A stretch of DNA of 64,000 nt from assembly GCA_025642075.2 (NCBI GenBank), contig JAODUO010000427.1, positions 241,001 to 305,000 on the forward strand. The letters run 5' to 3'. Within the stretch, counting starts at the first letter, position 1; every line of letters starts with the position of its first letter. Made by a program: the position numbers and the translations under genes. Under the pieces are notes generated by a model. It saw nothing but the letters and a program-made list of their open reading frames with translations, was not told the origin of the DNA and did no database searches. Source of the DNA: Ridgeia piscesae (lineage: Eukaryota; Annelida; Polychaeta; Sabellida; Siboglinidae). Positions 26,873 to 40,860 of the stretch are shown here, in pieces.

Positions 26873-27481
26873 TACTGACGTATATATATATATAATCCAT
26901 AACTGCCAAGAAACTTCCTAATTTTCAAAACTATATAATACAATGAATGTTAGTTTTAATGTTTTCTAGTAGCTAGAAAGGTTAAACAATTACAATGCTT
27001 AAGTTATTTGTTTATATGCAACGTTACGCAATACTAAATATAAGTTTTTGCAAGAAGGATTTGTAGTGCCATCAATCAACAACAGACAAAGCTTCACAGC
27101 AGTTACAGTTCGGTTGTGACCAACAGTGCTGGGTACACGCTGACACGCTCTTGAAAAACAAGATATTCACTGGGAATTTCCAACAACAATTCCACTTTTT
27201 TCGTTTATAAACGAGGTCTATTTATTATAAAATACACTGTTTGTCAATAACAGACTTTATAAAAAGTAGCCACGGCAAAGAAAAACTATGTTGTCACGTT
27301 AGCCGTGCCCCTTCACCTTCTCTGGCGTCTGTTTCTTTTTAGGTTGAGACCATCACATGTGAAATACATGTTTTAGTTACAGCTGAATGGCTGATTAATC
27401 TACGTTTGTCTTTTGGTGGCCAACTACAAAACTATCTCACAGTGGATAGGGATAAGGCCTTTAGTGTGACCATTTATGACA

Positions 27482-27483
<2 letters not shown>
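26290..27483. other. non-coding region with (AT)n at 26818-26868
   Basis: Unique sequence between the two MITE copies. It contains an (AT)n run at about 26818-26868 and a short one at 26880-26894. No gene was found. Confidence 0.5.

Positions 27484-27544
<61 letters not shown>
27484..27544. repeat. (AT)n microsatellite next to MITE copy 2
   Basis: An uninterrupted AT run of about 60 bases that ends about ten bases from the MITE end. Confidence 0.97.
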
Positions 27545-27545
<1 letters not shown>

Positions 27546-27554
27546 TCAACATGA

Positions 27555-27752
27555 TGGAAATGAGTGATGTTTTTACTTACTTCACAGTTAAATTAACTTT
27601 TTTTCAATCATTTTTAGCTGGTTTCAGCTGTCGTCTTCAGACGGCTACCGTGGAACAACTACTGTGTCACCATCTAGTGGTAGCCATCTGAGGTACACTG
27701 CTGAATGCAGCCGAAATGACACAGAAAAAAATAAATGGTCTGTCTATATAGA
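27555..27752 (-). mobile_element. MITE copy 2, inverted, one end truncated
   Basis: Reverse complement of the element at 26076-26289, from GGAAATGAGTGATG through CTTCAGACGGCTACCGTGG to CCGAAATGACACAG. The similarity stops after GGTCTGT, before the outer part of the second terminal repeat, so this copy is truncated or diverged there. It differs from copy 1 at scattered single bases. Confidence 0.7.
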
Positions 27753-29984
27753 TCAGAATGTATCAAACTGTCAGTGGTATGTAACTTCTGTCTTGATTTG
27801 ACAACCAACAGTACTACCGGGTAGTCTATTGGTGACCATATCAAACAATTGACAGGAAACAAAACCATCCATGGTAACAATAGTTACGAAAAGAAAATTA
27901 TCTTCAGAGCTATTTGCTTTAGTTTAAGAATGTTAACGAACATACTTTGCCGTGTTGGTTGGTAATGTTTGTGGTGTGTGAAGTAAACATCATCACGAGG
28001 AGAAGGCTCATTCGCACAGTCGTCACTTTTAATCAACCATCTGCGATGACACCTGGTGGCACCGCACCAAGCACTGATTATGATATGTCGCTTCTTTCTC
28101 TTTCAGTGACTATTTCGTCACGATACAGTGACAACTGTTACAAAACTATTCTAGCAGTAGTGCAACAGTAAGACAGCTATCAGTACATATCATAATAGTA
28201 AGCAATCCCTTTAATTAGCAGCATTAAACACTAGCATAACATATTTATTGTATCAGACTACGGGTATATTTTAAAGTTTCTTCAATAAATATGTTTCTTA
28301 GTGTGACTACATCACTACAGTGTAACAATAATCACAATAAGTTTCACAAAACTACATACAGACCTTGTTTTTGACACTTGTTTTGTCCAACACCTGAAAG
28401 TCTTACCTTCTGCAAGAGTTCAGATGACTATTGCAAGTTTACTGTCTGTAATCAACCAATAACGGTACACCCGCTACTGTATTTATCCTCTAGCTGCATA
28501 ATCTTCACCAACACACACACAAAATTCAAACATTCAGAAAGCTTGGTACGCACTTGTGTTTACGTGAACAGCACTTTGCCGAACACTGCACACGGAATAT
28601 GAATTCAGTCCAACCGGCACTGCCACAAACAGACGAACGTAGGGGGTGCTGCATGTGTATATCCAGCGACACTCATTACAGTCAGAAGCACAATAGTTAG
28701 TAGCCATTGTAGCAAAATGACAAAGGCAGACGGGGATTATTCGGTGAGCGTCTTTGTTGGCCGAGCTGGCCCCCAACAATGCGTGTTGTCTTGTTCTGTG
28801 CAGGGCAGCGTGCCGCTGTAAAGGAAATTGCACCAAACAATGCGACTCACAAGGACTCCAAATAGAATCGGAGAAATAATCACTTTTATGGAGGACAATA
28901 CCGAAGTGATTACAGTCTGTCTTTTCTTACGTTGTATACGCGGCCGTAGTACTCAAGCAAAGGCAAGATTCACGCGGCCTTTATCTCCTGCGTGCCTAGC
29001 GTTACAACTGTTTGCCAGCATTACAACAATGCAGCACTAATGCGGCAAGACATGCCTAATTAAGCAGCCAGACAATAACAACTACAGCATCCCTGTGGGT
29101 CCCATGAGTTTCTTTCATGTGCGAGACAAAAAGCAGCACTAATTGCAGAAGAACAATGTGCAAAACAAGGGCTGGTAATCTTGTGCATTCATTGCCGCCA
29201 TTCAATGTTGTCCTGGCATGGGACAACGGTGTATGCGTGTTTACCTTAAAGTCTCATTAAGTTGGACTGTGACGAGACAGGTAAATCACAAGACACATTC
29301 TGGTGCCAGAGTGACCTGTGACACATCCTCACATGTCATAAAAGTAAATCACAATCTGTGCCTCTGTTGCTGTGTCGCATCAGTGCATTATCTTATCTCG
29401 TCATCATGTAGCAGGATATGTCACACATCATAAGATGTCACGAGGTCATCCTAATAAGCTGTCTTGACGTAGTAGTCTTATCTAGCGACATTTGTGTCAA
29501 TGTGTGAATGTCGACCAATTTAACATGGCACTGAAGAATTGTCTTTTCAACATTTGGTACTGGTAATTATTTAATTACAGTTACTTTAATTAATTTGTTA
29601 TTATTAGTTATGTTATAGCTATTATTCCAATATATTGTAGGCATTTATTTATTTACATATTTATTTATTTAAAGAAAAACCTAGTTGATTTACATTTAAT
29701 GATGTATTTTACAATATGTATGATTTGATGTGTTATTAATTCACTTACCAATGTAAAGCACTCCGATAACAATGATTTGGATGCTATATAAGAAATATAG
29801 TATGACTATTATTATTAGTATTAGTATTATCACACATCCCACTGACCCTCCCGTCTCTCTGCTGGACACACAGAGTGTGGTTTGTTCTAGGACGGAGAGA
29901 AGATACAATGTAGAGAATGTGAGCTGAAGTGTCACACAGGCTGCCCTACTGTGAAAGTTAATATCAAAGAGACAGTCTAGAGTC
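27753..29984. other. non-coding; CpG-containing block 28720-29110
   Basis: The 28880-29110 segment (ACGCGGCCGTAG, TTCACGCGGCC, CATGCCTAATTAAGCAGCC) stands out by CpG content and a perfect TAATTA homeodomain-type core. It has no supported frame and is a candidate enhancer. The rest is AT-rich unique DNA. Confidence 0.3.
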
Positions 29985-32885
29985 TGGGGTCACCACAAGG
30001 TGATGGTCTGATGTACCATTTAAGGTGATGTTCTGATGCTATCACAAGGTGATGTCTGATGTACAATTTAAGGTGATGGTCTGATGCTACCACAAGGTGA
30101 TGTTCTGATGCTACCACAAGGTGATGTTCTGATGCTACCACAAGGTGATGTTCTGATGCTACCACAATGTGATGGTCTGATGTACCATTTAAGGTGATGT
30201 TCTGATGCTACCACAAGGTGATGGTCTGATGTACCATTTAAGGTGATGGTCTGATGCTACCACAAGGTGATGTTCTGATGCTACCACAAGGTGATGTTCT
30301 GATGCTACCACAAGGTGATGTTCTGATGCTACCACAATGTGATGGTCTGATGTACCATTTAAGGTGATGTTCTGATGCTACCACAAGGTGATGGTCTGAT
30401 GCTACCATTTAAGGTGATGGTCTGATGCTACCATTTAAGGTGATGGTCTGATGCTACCATTTAAGGTGATGGTCTGATGCTACCACAAGGTGATGGTCTG
30501 ATGTACCATTTAAGGTGATGGTCTGATGCTACCACAAGGTGATGGTCTGATGTACCATTTAAGGTGATGGTCTGATGCTACCATTTAAGGTGATGGTCTG
30601 ATGCTACCACAAGGTGATGGTCTGATGCTACCACACAAGGTGAAGTTTGGAGCCACCATAAGGTGATGGTCTGATGCTACCACAAGGTGATGTCTGATGC
30701 TACCATTTAAAGGTGATGGTCTGATGCTACCACAAGGTGATGGTCTGAGCTACCATAAGGTGATGGTCTGATGCTACCACAAGGTGATGTTTGGAGCCAC
30801 CATAAGGTGATGGTCTGATGCTACCACAAGGTGATGTCGTGGAGCCACCATAAGGTGATGGTCTGATGCTACCACAAGGTGATGTCATGGAGCCACCATA
30901 AGGTGATGGTCTGATGCTACCACAAGGTGATGTCGTGGAACCACCATAAGGTGATGGTCTGATGCTACCACAAGGTGATGGTCTGATGCTACCACAAGGT
31001 GATGTTTGAAGCCACCACAAGGTAATGGTCGAAAGCTACCATAAGGTGATGGTCTGATGCTACCACAAGGTGAAGTTTGGAGCCACCATAAGGTGATGGT
31101 CTGATGCTACCACAAGATGATGTCGATGGAGCCACCATAAGGTGATGGTCTGATGCTACCACAAGGTGATGTCATGGAGCCACCATAAGGTGATGGTATG
31201 ATGCTACCACAAGGTGATGTCGTGGAGCCACCATAAGGTGATGGTCTGTTGCTACCACAAGGTGATGTTGGAGCCACCATAAGGTGATGGTCTGATGCTA
31301 CCACAAGGTGATGTCATGGAGCCACCATAAGGTGATGGTCTGATGCTACCACAAGGTGATGTCATGGAGCCACCATAAGGTGATGGTCTGATGCTACCAC
31401 AAGGTGATGTCATGGAGCCACCATAAGGTGATGGTCTGATGCTACCACAAGGTGATGTCATGGAGCCACCATAAGGTGATGGTCTGATGCTACCACAAGG
31501 TGATGTCATGGAGCCACCATAAGGTGATGGTCTGATGCTACCACAAGTGATGTCATGGAGCCACCATAAGGTGATGGTCTGATGCTACCACAAGGTGATG
31601 TCATGGAGCCACCATAAGGTGATGGTCTGATGCTACCACAAGGTGATGTCATGGAGCCACCATAAGGTGATGGTTGATGCTACCACAAGGTGATGTCATG
31701 GAGCCACCATAAGGTGATGGTCTGATGCTACCACAAGGTGATGTCGTGGAGCCACCATAAGGTGATGGTCTGATGCTACCACAAGGTGATGTCATGGAGC
31801 CACCATAAGGTGATGGTCTGATGCTACCACAAGGTGATGTCATGGAGCCACCATAAGGTGATGGTCTGATGCTACCACAATGTGATGTCATGGAGCCACC
31901 ATAAGGTGATGGTCTGATGCTACCACAAGGTGATGTCGTGGAGCCACCATAAGGTGATGGTCTGATGCTACCACAAGGTGATGTCATGGAGCCACCATAA
32001 GGTGATGGTCTGATGCTACCACAATGTGATGTCATGGAGCCACCATAAGGTGATGGTCTGATGCTACCACAAGGTGATGTCATGGAGCCACCATAAGGTG
32101 ATGGTTGATGCTACCACAAGGTGATGTCATGGAGCCACCATAAGGTGATGGTCTGATGCTACCACAAGTGATGTCATGGAGCCACCATAAGGTGATGGTC
32201 TGATGCTACCACAAGGTGATGTCTGGAGCCACCATAAGGTGATGGTCTGATGCTACCACAATGATGTCATGGAGCCACCATAAGGTGATGGTCTGATGCT
32301 ACCACAAGGTGATGTCATGGAGCCACCATAAGGTGATGGTCTGATGCTACCACAAGGTGATGTCGTGGAACCACCATAAGGTGATGGTCTGATGCTACCA
32401 CAAGGTGATGTCGTGGAGCCACCATAAGGTGATGGTCTGATGCTACCACAAGGTGATGTCATGGAGCCACCATAAGGTGATGGTCTGATGCTACCACAAT
32501 GTGATGTCATGGAGCCACCATAAGGTGATGGTTCTGATGCTACCACAAGGTGATGTGGAACCACCATAATGTGATGGTCTGATGCTACCACAAGGTGATG
32601 TCATGGAGCCACCATAAGGTGATGGTCTGATGCTACCACAAGGTGATGTCACAGAGCCACAATAAGGTGATGGTCGGAAGCTACTATAAGGTGATGGATG
32701 GTCTGATGCTACCATAAGGTGATGGTCGGAAGTTACCATAAGGTGATGGTGGTAGATGTTACCATAAGGTGATAGTGAGAAGGGTTACCATAAGGTGATG
32801 GTGAGAAGTTACCATAAGGTGATAGTGAGAAGGTACCATAAGGTGATGGTCAGAAGCTACCATAAGGTGATGGTCTGGACTCTGG
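29985..32885. repeat. 24-bp minisatellite evolving into a 48-bp dimeric unit
   Basis: About 2.9 kb (roughly 120 units) of a 24-bp repeat that starts AAGGTGATGG. One version ends TCTGATGCTACCAC (type A) and another has CATGGAGCCACCAT (type B). From 30000 to 30700 mainly type A and a related ACCATTT variant occur. From about 30780 to 32660 A and B alternate regularly, giving a 48-bp higher-order unit. From 32660 to 32885 the copies decay (GTCGGAAGCTACCAT, GTGAGAAG). Frames of 60-144 residues on the minus strand (for example 31649-32083) come from the 48-bp (16-codon) period. Confidence 0.97.
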
Positions 32886-35800
32886 AGTAGCCATAATGTG
32901 ATTGCCTGGAGCCACAAACAGGATTAAGGACAAGATGTGGAGCCATCACAAAAACTTGCACCTGCAACCTTTGAAACACTGTTCTAACACCACTGCCATC
33001 TTCACAACTCTCGTGTCACCCATCTAATATTCCCGACTGCCACCTTTGCAACACTCCCGTCACCATTCGAACACACGGCGTAGCAAAAAAGTGTCACCGT
33101 TGCCGTGACAATTTAGTGGGAAAAGTGATAACAATATCCTATTGCAACAATGATATCTTCATTGACATCTGCTCACCAGCAGGATGTCCTGATTGACGGG
33201 TGCTACGTTTCATTGCCACCCACGCTGATGTCTTCACCCACAACTGGCTGGTGACTGTATGTCACTCGTAAGGGTATGACGATCTTGACGACAGAGCAAA
33301 GTGTACACAAGTCAACCAAATGCAAGGTCACCACTGCTCAAGTGTTGACTGTTCTTCTAGGAAATGACTTTGGACCCCCGAGAATCACCTTGACGTGAAG
33401 AAGCACTCCTGTGCAGCCTGCAAAATCACGCCGGCCGGTATAAAACGTTCGGTGGGTGTCAACTAGTTTTGCACGTGCCAGCTTCACAGTGTGTGTGTCG
33501 TGTAGTATGCTGACCTATTCACACAATAGGAGACACTCATGGTGGAGAGCACAGACTGCTTTCAATTGTTTGCTCGTGTTTATTTCGATGCCAGACACCG
33601 AGCGGAACCTGGCCGTCGAGAGATGCTGTCATCATGCGGCCGACACTTAGAGCGATGAACTTCTCGAAGTTAACCTACTCTACTTTCACCTAAAATGTCA
33701 ACTTTAAGGGTTCACCTTCAAAAGTTGCAACATCACAGCAATTACCAATTACATTACAAATGGATATTTACAGAACAAATATTAAAAGAGAGGAGTATTC
33801 AGTTGCAAAGCATCGCAAAATGTGCCACTTTGAGGTAACAATGTTACTTCAATTATAACATTCATTTAAAAAATTATTATTGTTGCAATATAAATTCATA
33901 TTTATTATTTTCATTTACTCCAATATGTTTGCTTTATATTAAATTGCATCTTTCCAGATAGATCACACTACAATATACATTACGTTTGCTATTTGCCAAT
34001 GGGTAATATTTTACTAAAGAACCTGATGAAAATGTCCCCAAAATTAAAAGATATAGCAATATTTTAGCCAAATGCCAGGAATAATATCAGACAAGCTTAG
34101 TCATCCTCCAGCTTTTAGAAACTATTACATGAAAGCATTTGATACTCATAGGTTGAGTAATTAATAAACATACAACGTTGAGCCGACTCTCACTTCAACA
34201 GGTCTTGTTTTGGCTAGTGCTAATTAGACACAAGTTGGCATCGCAGTACACAGGTTAATTATGCACCTGCGTAGTCAAGGTGTCAGCCTGTCACTGTCAT
34301 ACAAAGGTAAGATTTCAATTAGATCATACGATTGATCTCCGTTTGAGCCCTGTGTGTCTCCCACACATTGTAGCAGGTCGACAAATAGCTGGGATCCTAG
34401 TTACCGTCTACACTGCATATACATGCCAGTATTTGTCCAGACAATAAAGCAAATCCATCAATCAATTCACAATGGATGCTTGGTTATATGTCTGGCCGTT
34501 ATGATATTAATTATGGGATATCGAGCAGCGAAAGTTGAGCAACAATATCACGGGCCACACCCAATTTGGCAAGCGCGCAGGAATGAGAATGATCTATTGC
34601 AGCAGGACTCCAAGTCAAATTGTATTGTTTCATTTTGTTTTTGTAAGGTTCACGATTTTAAATGACAAGAGTGAGCAGGTGTTTTCACACTAGGCAAGAA
34701 AAAAGGCAGCAAGTTGGGTAAAAAGTGTTGAATTTAGAAGTGTAAGTAGTGTCAACATTGTCTCTTTACTAGCCATGGTTGTTTAGGAGGATCGTGAACA
34801 AGTGTGTTCTCACACGGCATAAGTAGTAATAAGTAACATCGCAAACACTTCTTACGTCTACACGATGCATTTGGCCAACTTAACGCAGACTACCTGGGTA
34901 ATTGGCATGTAACATGAATGCATAAATGTAAGTGTCACCATTATTAGCACTGTGAACCAACCATGCAGTGGAAAACCATAGTAGCTAAGAAAATGTTAAT
35001 AATTTAATAAAAAGTTAAATTCCATAACAAATCAGTTTTATATAACATTCCATTAGTTTGACTGGCATTTTAGTTAAATTAAATTTGTTCAGTTTTGATC
35101 ATAACTTTTTCAATTATTTTATGCATTACGAGTTATAATCAAAGGTAGACAAACAGCATCTTGGGATCTAATAATTAATACAAACCAATGAAAGATGTGA
35201 CGCAACAGGCATGTGACACTTATGTGACACTTATTGCTGTCATCAACAGACATCTATGAAAATTGTCTAACACTTTAAGCTGACATTAAACAATGGTACA
35301 TAGTTATTAGACTATATGACATGGACAATGATATATGATGGCTAAATAAATGAAACTGCCCCTCAGTAGAACAGAACTGGGTAAATGGTGATTATATTTA
35401 TGTATTCCTGTGATATAACCCATCCAAATGTCCAGACACACCTGGCCAGCATGGTGCTAATGTGTGGTCCTACATAACTGATGACAGCACACTGCTTCAT
35501 TGACCAGTATTTTAGACCTATCAGTATCAAGCTATTGGATGTGACATATCAAATAGGTCCCACTACAGCACTAAGCACCAACAAACCAAAATATGTCAGA
35601 CTCACTGAAGCTAAACAACCTCTCAAATTCCTACTACAAGCTAGAACATATCCACGAGGTCAGAGTCACAAACAGAAACATGTCCTATAATATGTACACA
35701 CATTTTTTACGTCCATTTTCTCCAGACTTAATGTCCCAATCAGAGGAACATGTAGAACAATTTTTTTTTATAAGAAACACATTTTAAAATAATGAAAAGT

Positions 35801-36530
35801 ACAATAAAATTGGAAAAACTGCACTGGTTTTAATTCATAGGAACAGCAATTTTTTCTGAAATAAATTTAAAGCAAGTATGAGATACTTCATCCCAACTGT
35901 CAGCAGAGAGGAGAATAGTGCTGAATAACAAAGATAGAAGGTCACCAAATTAATGAGAGACACAGTTATCTGTGCACCAATAAACCACACCAAATTTACT
36001 ATACTAATTAATTAATGACGCAGCAGCGACATAAAACATTCCATCAATGCAACAGGGCTGCAGATGTTAATTAAGAACGTTATCTTGGCGGTGGCGTAAT
36101 TTTCACAACGGTATTCGAACAACGTAATCGGTTTTATCAGCTTCAGTGACGATGCAGCAAGGGTCAGAGATGTTAAGGCAATGCAGAAAAACAGATTGCA
36201 TAAAGTCATGTTTGTAGTAACAGTGTAGCATCCTTGTATAAAAACCTGCATTACCAAGATTCTGCCTGGCCAGGGCAATTCGTTGTAGATTTCCCAGAAG
36301 ATAATTTTACTGGCCTATTGCATCAGTGGGGTTGATATTCCGAGTGTGTCTCTTTGCTTAGTGATAGAATCTGTTTTTCAACATATGACATCCATCCTAT
36401 TATTCTAGCTTATTTGTGCATGTGTCCTATCTAGTTAGGTTTGATGACAAATTCGTCAAATGATTATTACTTTTGAATATAAAAAGGTAGTAATGACCAG
36501 TTCACTCTCTCACTTTCTCTCTCTTTATAC
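32886..36530. other. non-coding region, nothing recognised
   Basis: Unique, mostly AT-rich sequence. About 33000-33660 is more balanced with scattered CpGs. Short frames at 33456-33650, 34354-34665 and 36012-36278 have no recognisable protein features. Confidence 0.4.
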
Positions 36531-36539
36531 ATATTATAT

Positions 36540-36592
<53 letters not shown>

Positions 36593-36623
36593 TTAATTCT
36601 TTATATATATATACAACATATAA

Positions 36624-36655
<32 letters not shown>
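36531..36655. repeat. interrupted (AT)n microsatellite
   Basis: Two to three AT runs separated by TTTATTTAATTCTTT and ACAACATATAACC. Confidence 0.93.
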
Positions 36656-36658
<3 letters not shown>

Positions 36659-37600
36659 CTACGATAAATTCACTGGTAAGTTATACAGTATATAATACAA
36701 AGATGCAAAAGAAGTTCCTGTAGGAACAAATCATCTACCCACAGAATTTGTAAATTCTCTACCTGGGTGACTTGACTTGTTCATCACGAGTCACGCTTCC
36801 TTCCATTTAGATGGTTATTTTTATAATACCCACTACTCCGCAAGACCAAACAATATGCATGTCAACCTTCTCAAATGCCACAGGCACAATAAAAACGAAT
36901 GCAAGATATATATAGCATCGTGAAGATATATAGCTCGGGGAAGCCCAGTGACAACGGGAAAACCCCCAAATCTTCATTGTTCTTGCCGCAATACAACCCC
37001 CACAATTGTTCCACGATTGCCAACGTGGAAAAGTTTTAAGCATTAACCTGCAACGTTATACCATCAAAACAGGGAGTCACCCTCAATGAGTTACCCTAGG
37101 TGTCAACATGGCGGCAAGTCATGTGAGTAAATGTCCTTCACAGTCCATGGTTCTGGACACACAAGAGGGTGAACCAGGCCCGTTTACCCTCTGGTCGACT
37201 GTTGGCCTTTTGTACTACCCCTGTTGTCTCCGAGGAAGAAGACCACAGCTGAGACAGCGTCCACTCAGTGGCTGGTTGTTGACAGACAACACCTTTTGTT
37301 TTATCCCCAGGCACGGAGCCTGCAGGGGACAGGTCCACACAATCACACACACTCACCCATAATGATTTAATTATATGATGGATGCAAACACCATGGAATG
37401 TTTTACGACACCCTTTTTAAAACTGTTCAAGAGATACATGTCACTGTGAACAATCGCTGATTTATAGGCATGCACAGTTATTTATAATTTATAATTAGTA
37501 AACTGGTTAAATTAGAATTTGCCAATTCACTGATGTTTAATTAATTACATTTTTATTGTATGTTTGTTTTGTGTATGTTAATCTGTTTCATTTTATAACA

Positions 37601-37602
<2 letters not shown>
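36656..37602. other. non-coding region
   Basis: No gene recognised. An 84-residue plus frame at 37108-37362 overlaps a 72-residue minus frame in a GC-balanced patch, and neither looks like a known protein. Confidence 0.35.
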
Positions 37603-37644
<42 letters not shown>

Positions 37645-37646
37645 AT

Positions 37647-37725
<79 letters not shown>

Positions 37726-37737
37726 ATATATATATTA
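37603..37737. repeat. interrupted (AT)n microsatellite
   Basis: At least four AT runs separated by ATTATA/TAATTATA interruptions. Confidence 0.95.
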
Positions 37738-40224
37738 TGTAATATTTATATGTATATTTTTATTTATATATTTCACATATTTATTAATTATATTTAAAAC
37801 AATAAATAACTGTATGTAAACATATGAGTAAGCAGTCATGATTATGTTGACAATTGTAGCAACTGACAATGCACTAATTAGTTATCCAAACTTGCAAGAA
37901 TGAATCACTCTCCGCTGTATTTGAAGACGCGGTATTTGAAGATTGATAAATAAATTCACTGGGGTTTCCCGTGTCCTGCTACTTCACATATCGTGTAGGA
38001 AAAAGTATGTCTCAGACATGTTTATTGGAAGCAAACACCACCATACACCCGCCCAAGAAATCCATACATTGGTCAACAGGCAGAAAATGAAGACATTTCC
38101 AAAACATCATAAATACTGGCCAGCATAAAATTAAAGTCATAGATGACTGCATAGTGCATACAATCCACATCACACCTCTGCAAACAAATGCCACTCAGTC
38201 ACATAGTCAGATCCGTAATGAGTGCACACAAAACATCTGTACCACTACAACGCAGCAAAGTCACGACACGGATGCCACACTGACAGTGAGGACATCAGCA
38301 ATGACATAGTGACAGACACAGTTCTGCCTTACCTACGCGGCGTGTCCTAGTGTTCCCAGCCTGCTGACGGCTGAGTCGTCATGGGTGTGTTAGTCGAATC
38401 TTCTACAAGATCCCCGTCAGTTGCCTGCAAGGCAGAAACAGTGGTCCATAAGATTAAGACACTGTCCTCCAGATCCATCAAATCAGGAGCATTGAGGCAA
38501 GGAACAAGGGCTAACCTTCTATTGCACCTCTTGTGGAAGACACCTAGTTGGACACGCACACAGACACTGACACATGTACACAAGAGCCGCGAACACAAGT
38601 GCAAGCTGTCGGACGCTCTATCTGTGCACAGCGGCAACGTCTACATAACAATAGCTGAATCAGAACGTCAAGGCATTGGCCATGAAAGAATACATGACAA
38701 TGTCTTGGCTGCCGCTAGATCAATGCTGGCGGCGAATGAATGCAGCCATAACAACCCTGCTCCGATACAGCGTCGCCGACCACTACAATACCGCGGGGCT
38801 TCACAATTGCAAATTCACTGCGTTCGTGCCATGTTTGTTTATTTCTTTTCAGCCGCGCACACACACGCATTGTGACACATTTCTAAGGGGTTGCAGCACA
38901 GCCACACCGAGCGGAACGCTTGCCGCACAATTTATCAATGCCCACACAATGCGACGGCCACAAAATCACAATCGTCGCGGAATAATGATTATGATCGCTG
39001 TGCGACGGTGCACGGATCGCCAGCGACTGATCCGATCTCCAGCTACATGCTACAGTATCAAAGGTGGGGGCTCGGGTCATCAGATTGCAACACCGTCAGT
39101 TTCCAAGAGGAATTCCTCATCACAATCCGACACAAAGCCTGACATCCTACACACAATGGATGTGTAGCACCTTTAGAAATGCTGCACAGTGAAACGCACA
39201 GGTGACTGCTTCGCCGTGCATGGGGAGGGGTGAATACAACACAAATGTGCCCCGATGAAGCATTCACATATGAATCAGAGACGGCACTGTTTTGAACAAT
39301 GTGTGGCACTCACAGGGGACTTAAGACGCACCAGCGCTGCTACATCATCACGCACAGAACAAAACTAACAGCAAAAACAAATTGCTACTGGCAAGATATA
39401 TATATATCTATATATTCCTGTAACGTCTGCAACAACAAATGGCTCCATTCCCGAACACAGAGAAACTTATTTTAATTCTATCTGCAGCACGTAATTGACA
39501 TTTTACAAAACAACTTTCATTGAGATGAAAACATCCACTTTATATATAACAGAACACAATCATGATAACTACACTTACAAATATATAAAAATATTACATT
39601 TAACTATCTCACAGCCACCCAAGGAGCAAGTACCAACAGTATCAATTATTACATCTCAGTAATTATATTACAAACTCAGGTATGTCAAAGACCCCCTTAG
39701 AAAAGCATATATGTAATCTATGTATGACACTCCTTGTTGTGTGAAACACATTGCCACTTGACAGTACAACCACCACTCCGAGGAGGTGGCAAATCTATGT
39801 AGAAAGAAGCAAGTGAACCACAGTGGAGATGCACTTATGCTACCCCAAAGTTAGCAGACTCCTTTTAACTCAGGTTGCATGCTGGGGTGTATACCGTAGC
39901 CGGATGAACCTGTCACGCAGACAGCGTTGAAGACAGACTGTGTCACTGCCACAGTGTTGTGTTCAAACTGTTCTCATAACAAGTGGAGGTGTGGCCCCTC
40001 TTTCGCACAATGCGCGACCCACTTACAAATAAAGACCCTGTCCGTCCCCCTTCAACCCCCTCCAACCCACCCGCAGACAACAGCCATTCAGCCATTGTGA
40101 GCGCACAAACTGTGACAGTCGCCCAGTGCCAGGCAGACTGTCTTTATGCGGCCAACAATGCAGGTTTATTCTTAGGTTGTTTGTCAAAAAGTTACCACTT
40201 ATTCTTCTTTTCCGCCAGCACCTG
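37738..40224. other. non-coding; CpG-containing block 38340-39170
   Basis: Positions 38340-39170 are balanced in composition with many CpGs. They are open in several overlapping frames (38381-38875 plus, 38676-39167 plus, 38347-38637 minus), none with a recognisable domain. The longest (164 residues) lacks convincing exon boundaries. It could be a regulatory block or an unrecognised transposon. The rest is AT-rich. Confidence 0.3.
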
Positions 40225-40226
40225 TT

Positions 40227-40285
<59 letters not shown>

Positions 40286-40308
40286 TGTGTGCGTGCGTGT
40301 GCGTGTAA
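40225..40308 (+). repeat. (GT)n microsatellite
   Basis: A TG run of about 75 bases with one GGTG interruption, ending GCGTGCGTGTGCG. Confidence 0.95.
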
Positions 40309-40439
40309 TTACACAGCTAAGCTACAGCAATACAATGTCACATAGATCTGCAACAAACCAGCAGTATCCCAACACACACTATGTACAACAGCCACTGCAA
40401 CTCTGAATCACAATCGCTCTACTAAGGTACTGCTTAGAG

Positions 40440-40860
40440 TTAGAGACACCACAACTTTAATTCATGCCCCAGCAGCTCCAGCTGAATTTCGAATGCCTGA
40501 GCATCACTAAGCCACAACCAGTTTTAAGGCAGCCACAACAAATTCATGTTTTAAGCTCTAAGCCATTGTGACTTAGAGCCACAGCAGCTCTAAGCCTCAG
40601 CAGCTCTAAGCCTCAGCTGCTCTAAAGCCTCAGCAGGTCTAAACCTCGGTAACTCAAAAGCTTCAGCAGCTCTAAGTTGCCGCTGCTCCACACCACAATA
40701 ACTCTAAGCTGTCATAGCTCTAAGTCACAGCAGCTCTAAGCCACAACACTTCTATGACACAGCAGCTGTAAGGCACAGCAGCTCCACAACACAGCAGGTC
40801 TAAGCCCAAACACTTCTATGTCACAGCAGCTCCACAACACAGCACCCACTGGAGCTGGGC
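40440..40860. repeat. degenerate minisatellite, CAGCAGCTCTAAGCCA-type
   Basis: CAGCAGCTCTAAGCC and variants (CAGCAGGTCTAA, CACAGCAGCTCCACAAC) repeat at a loose period of about 15-20 bases. Copies are diverged. Confidence 0.8.

Noticed and set aside
29985..32885. Possible proline/glycine/serine-rich repetitive protein on the minus strand
   Set aside because: The frames arise from the 24/48-bp tandem period and are broken wherever a unit has a 1- or 2-base indel, so no continuous gene exists.
38381..39167. 164- and 163-residue plus-strand frames
   Set aside because: They overlap each other and minus-strand frames, show no domain or signal, and end in CACACACACGC-type low-complexity sequence.
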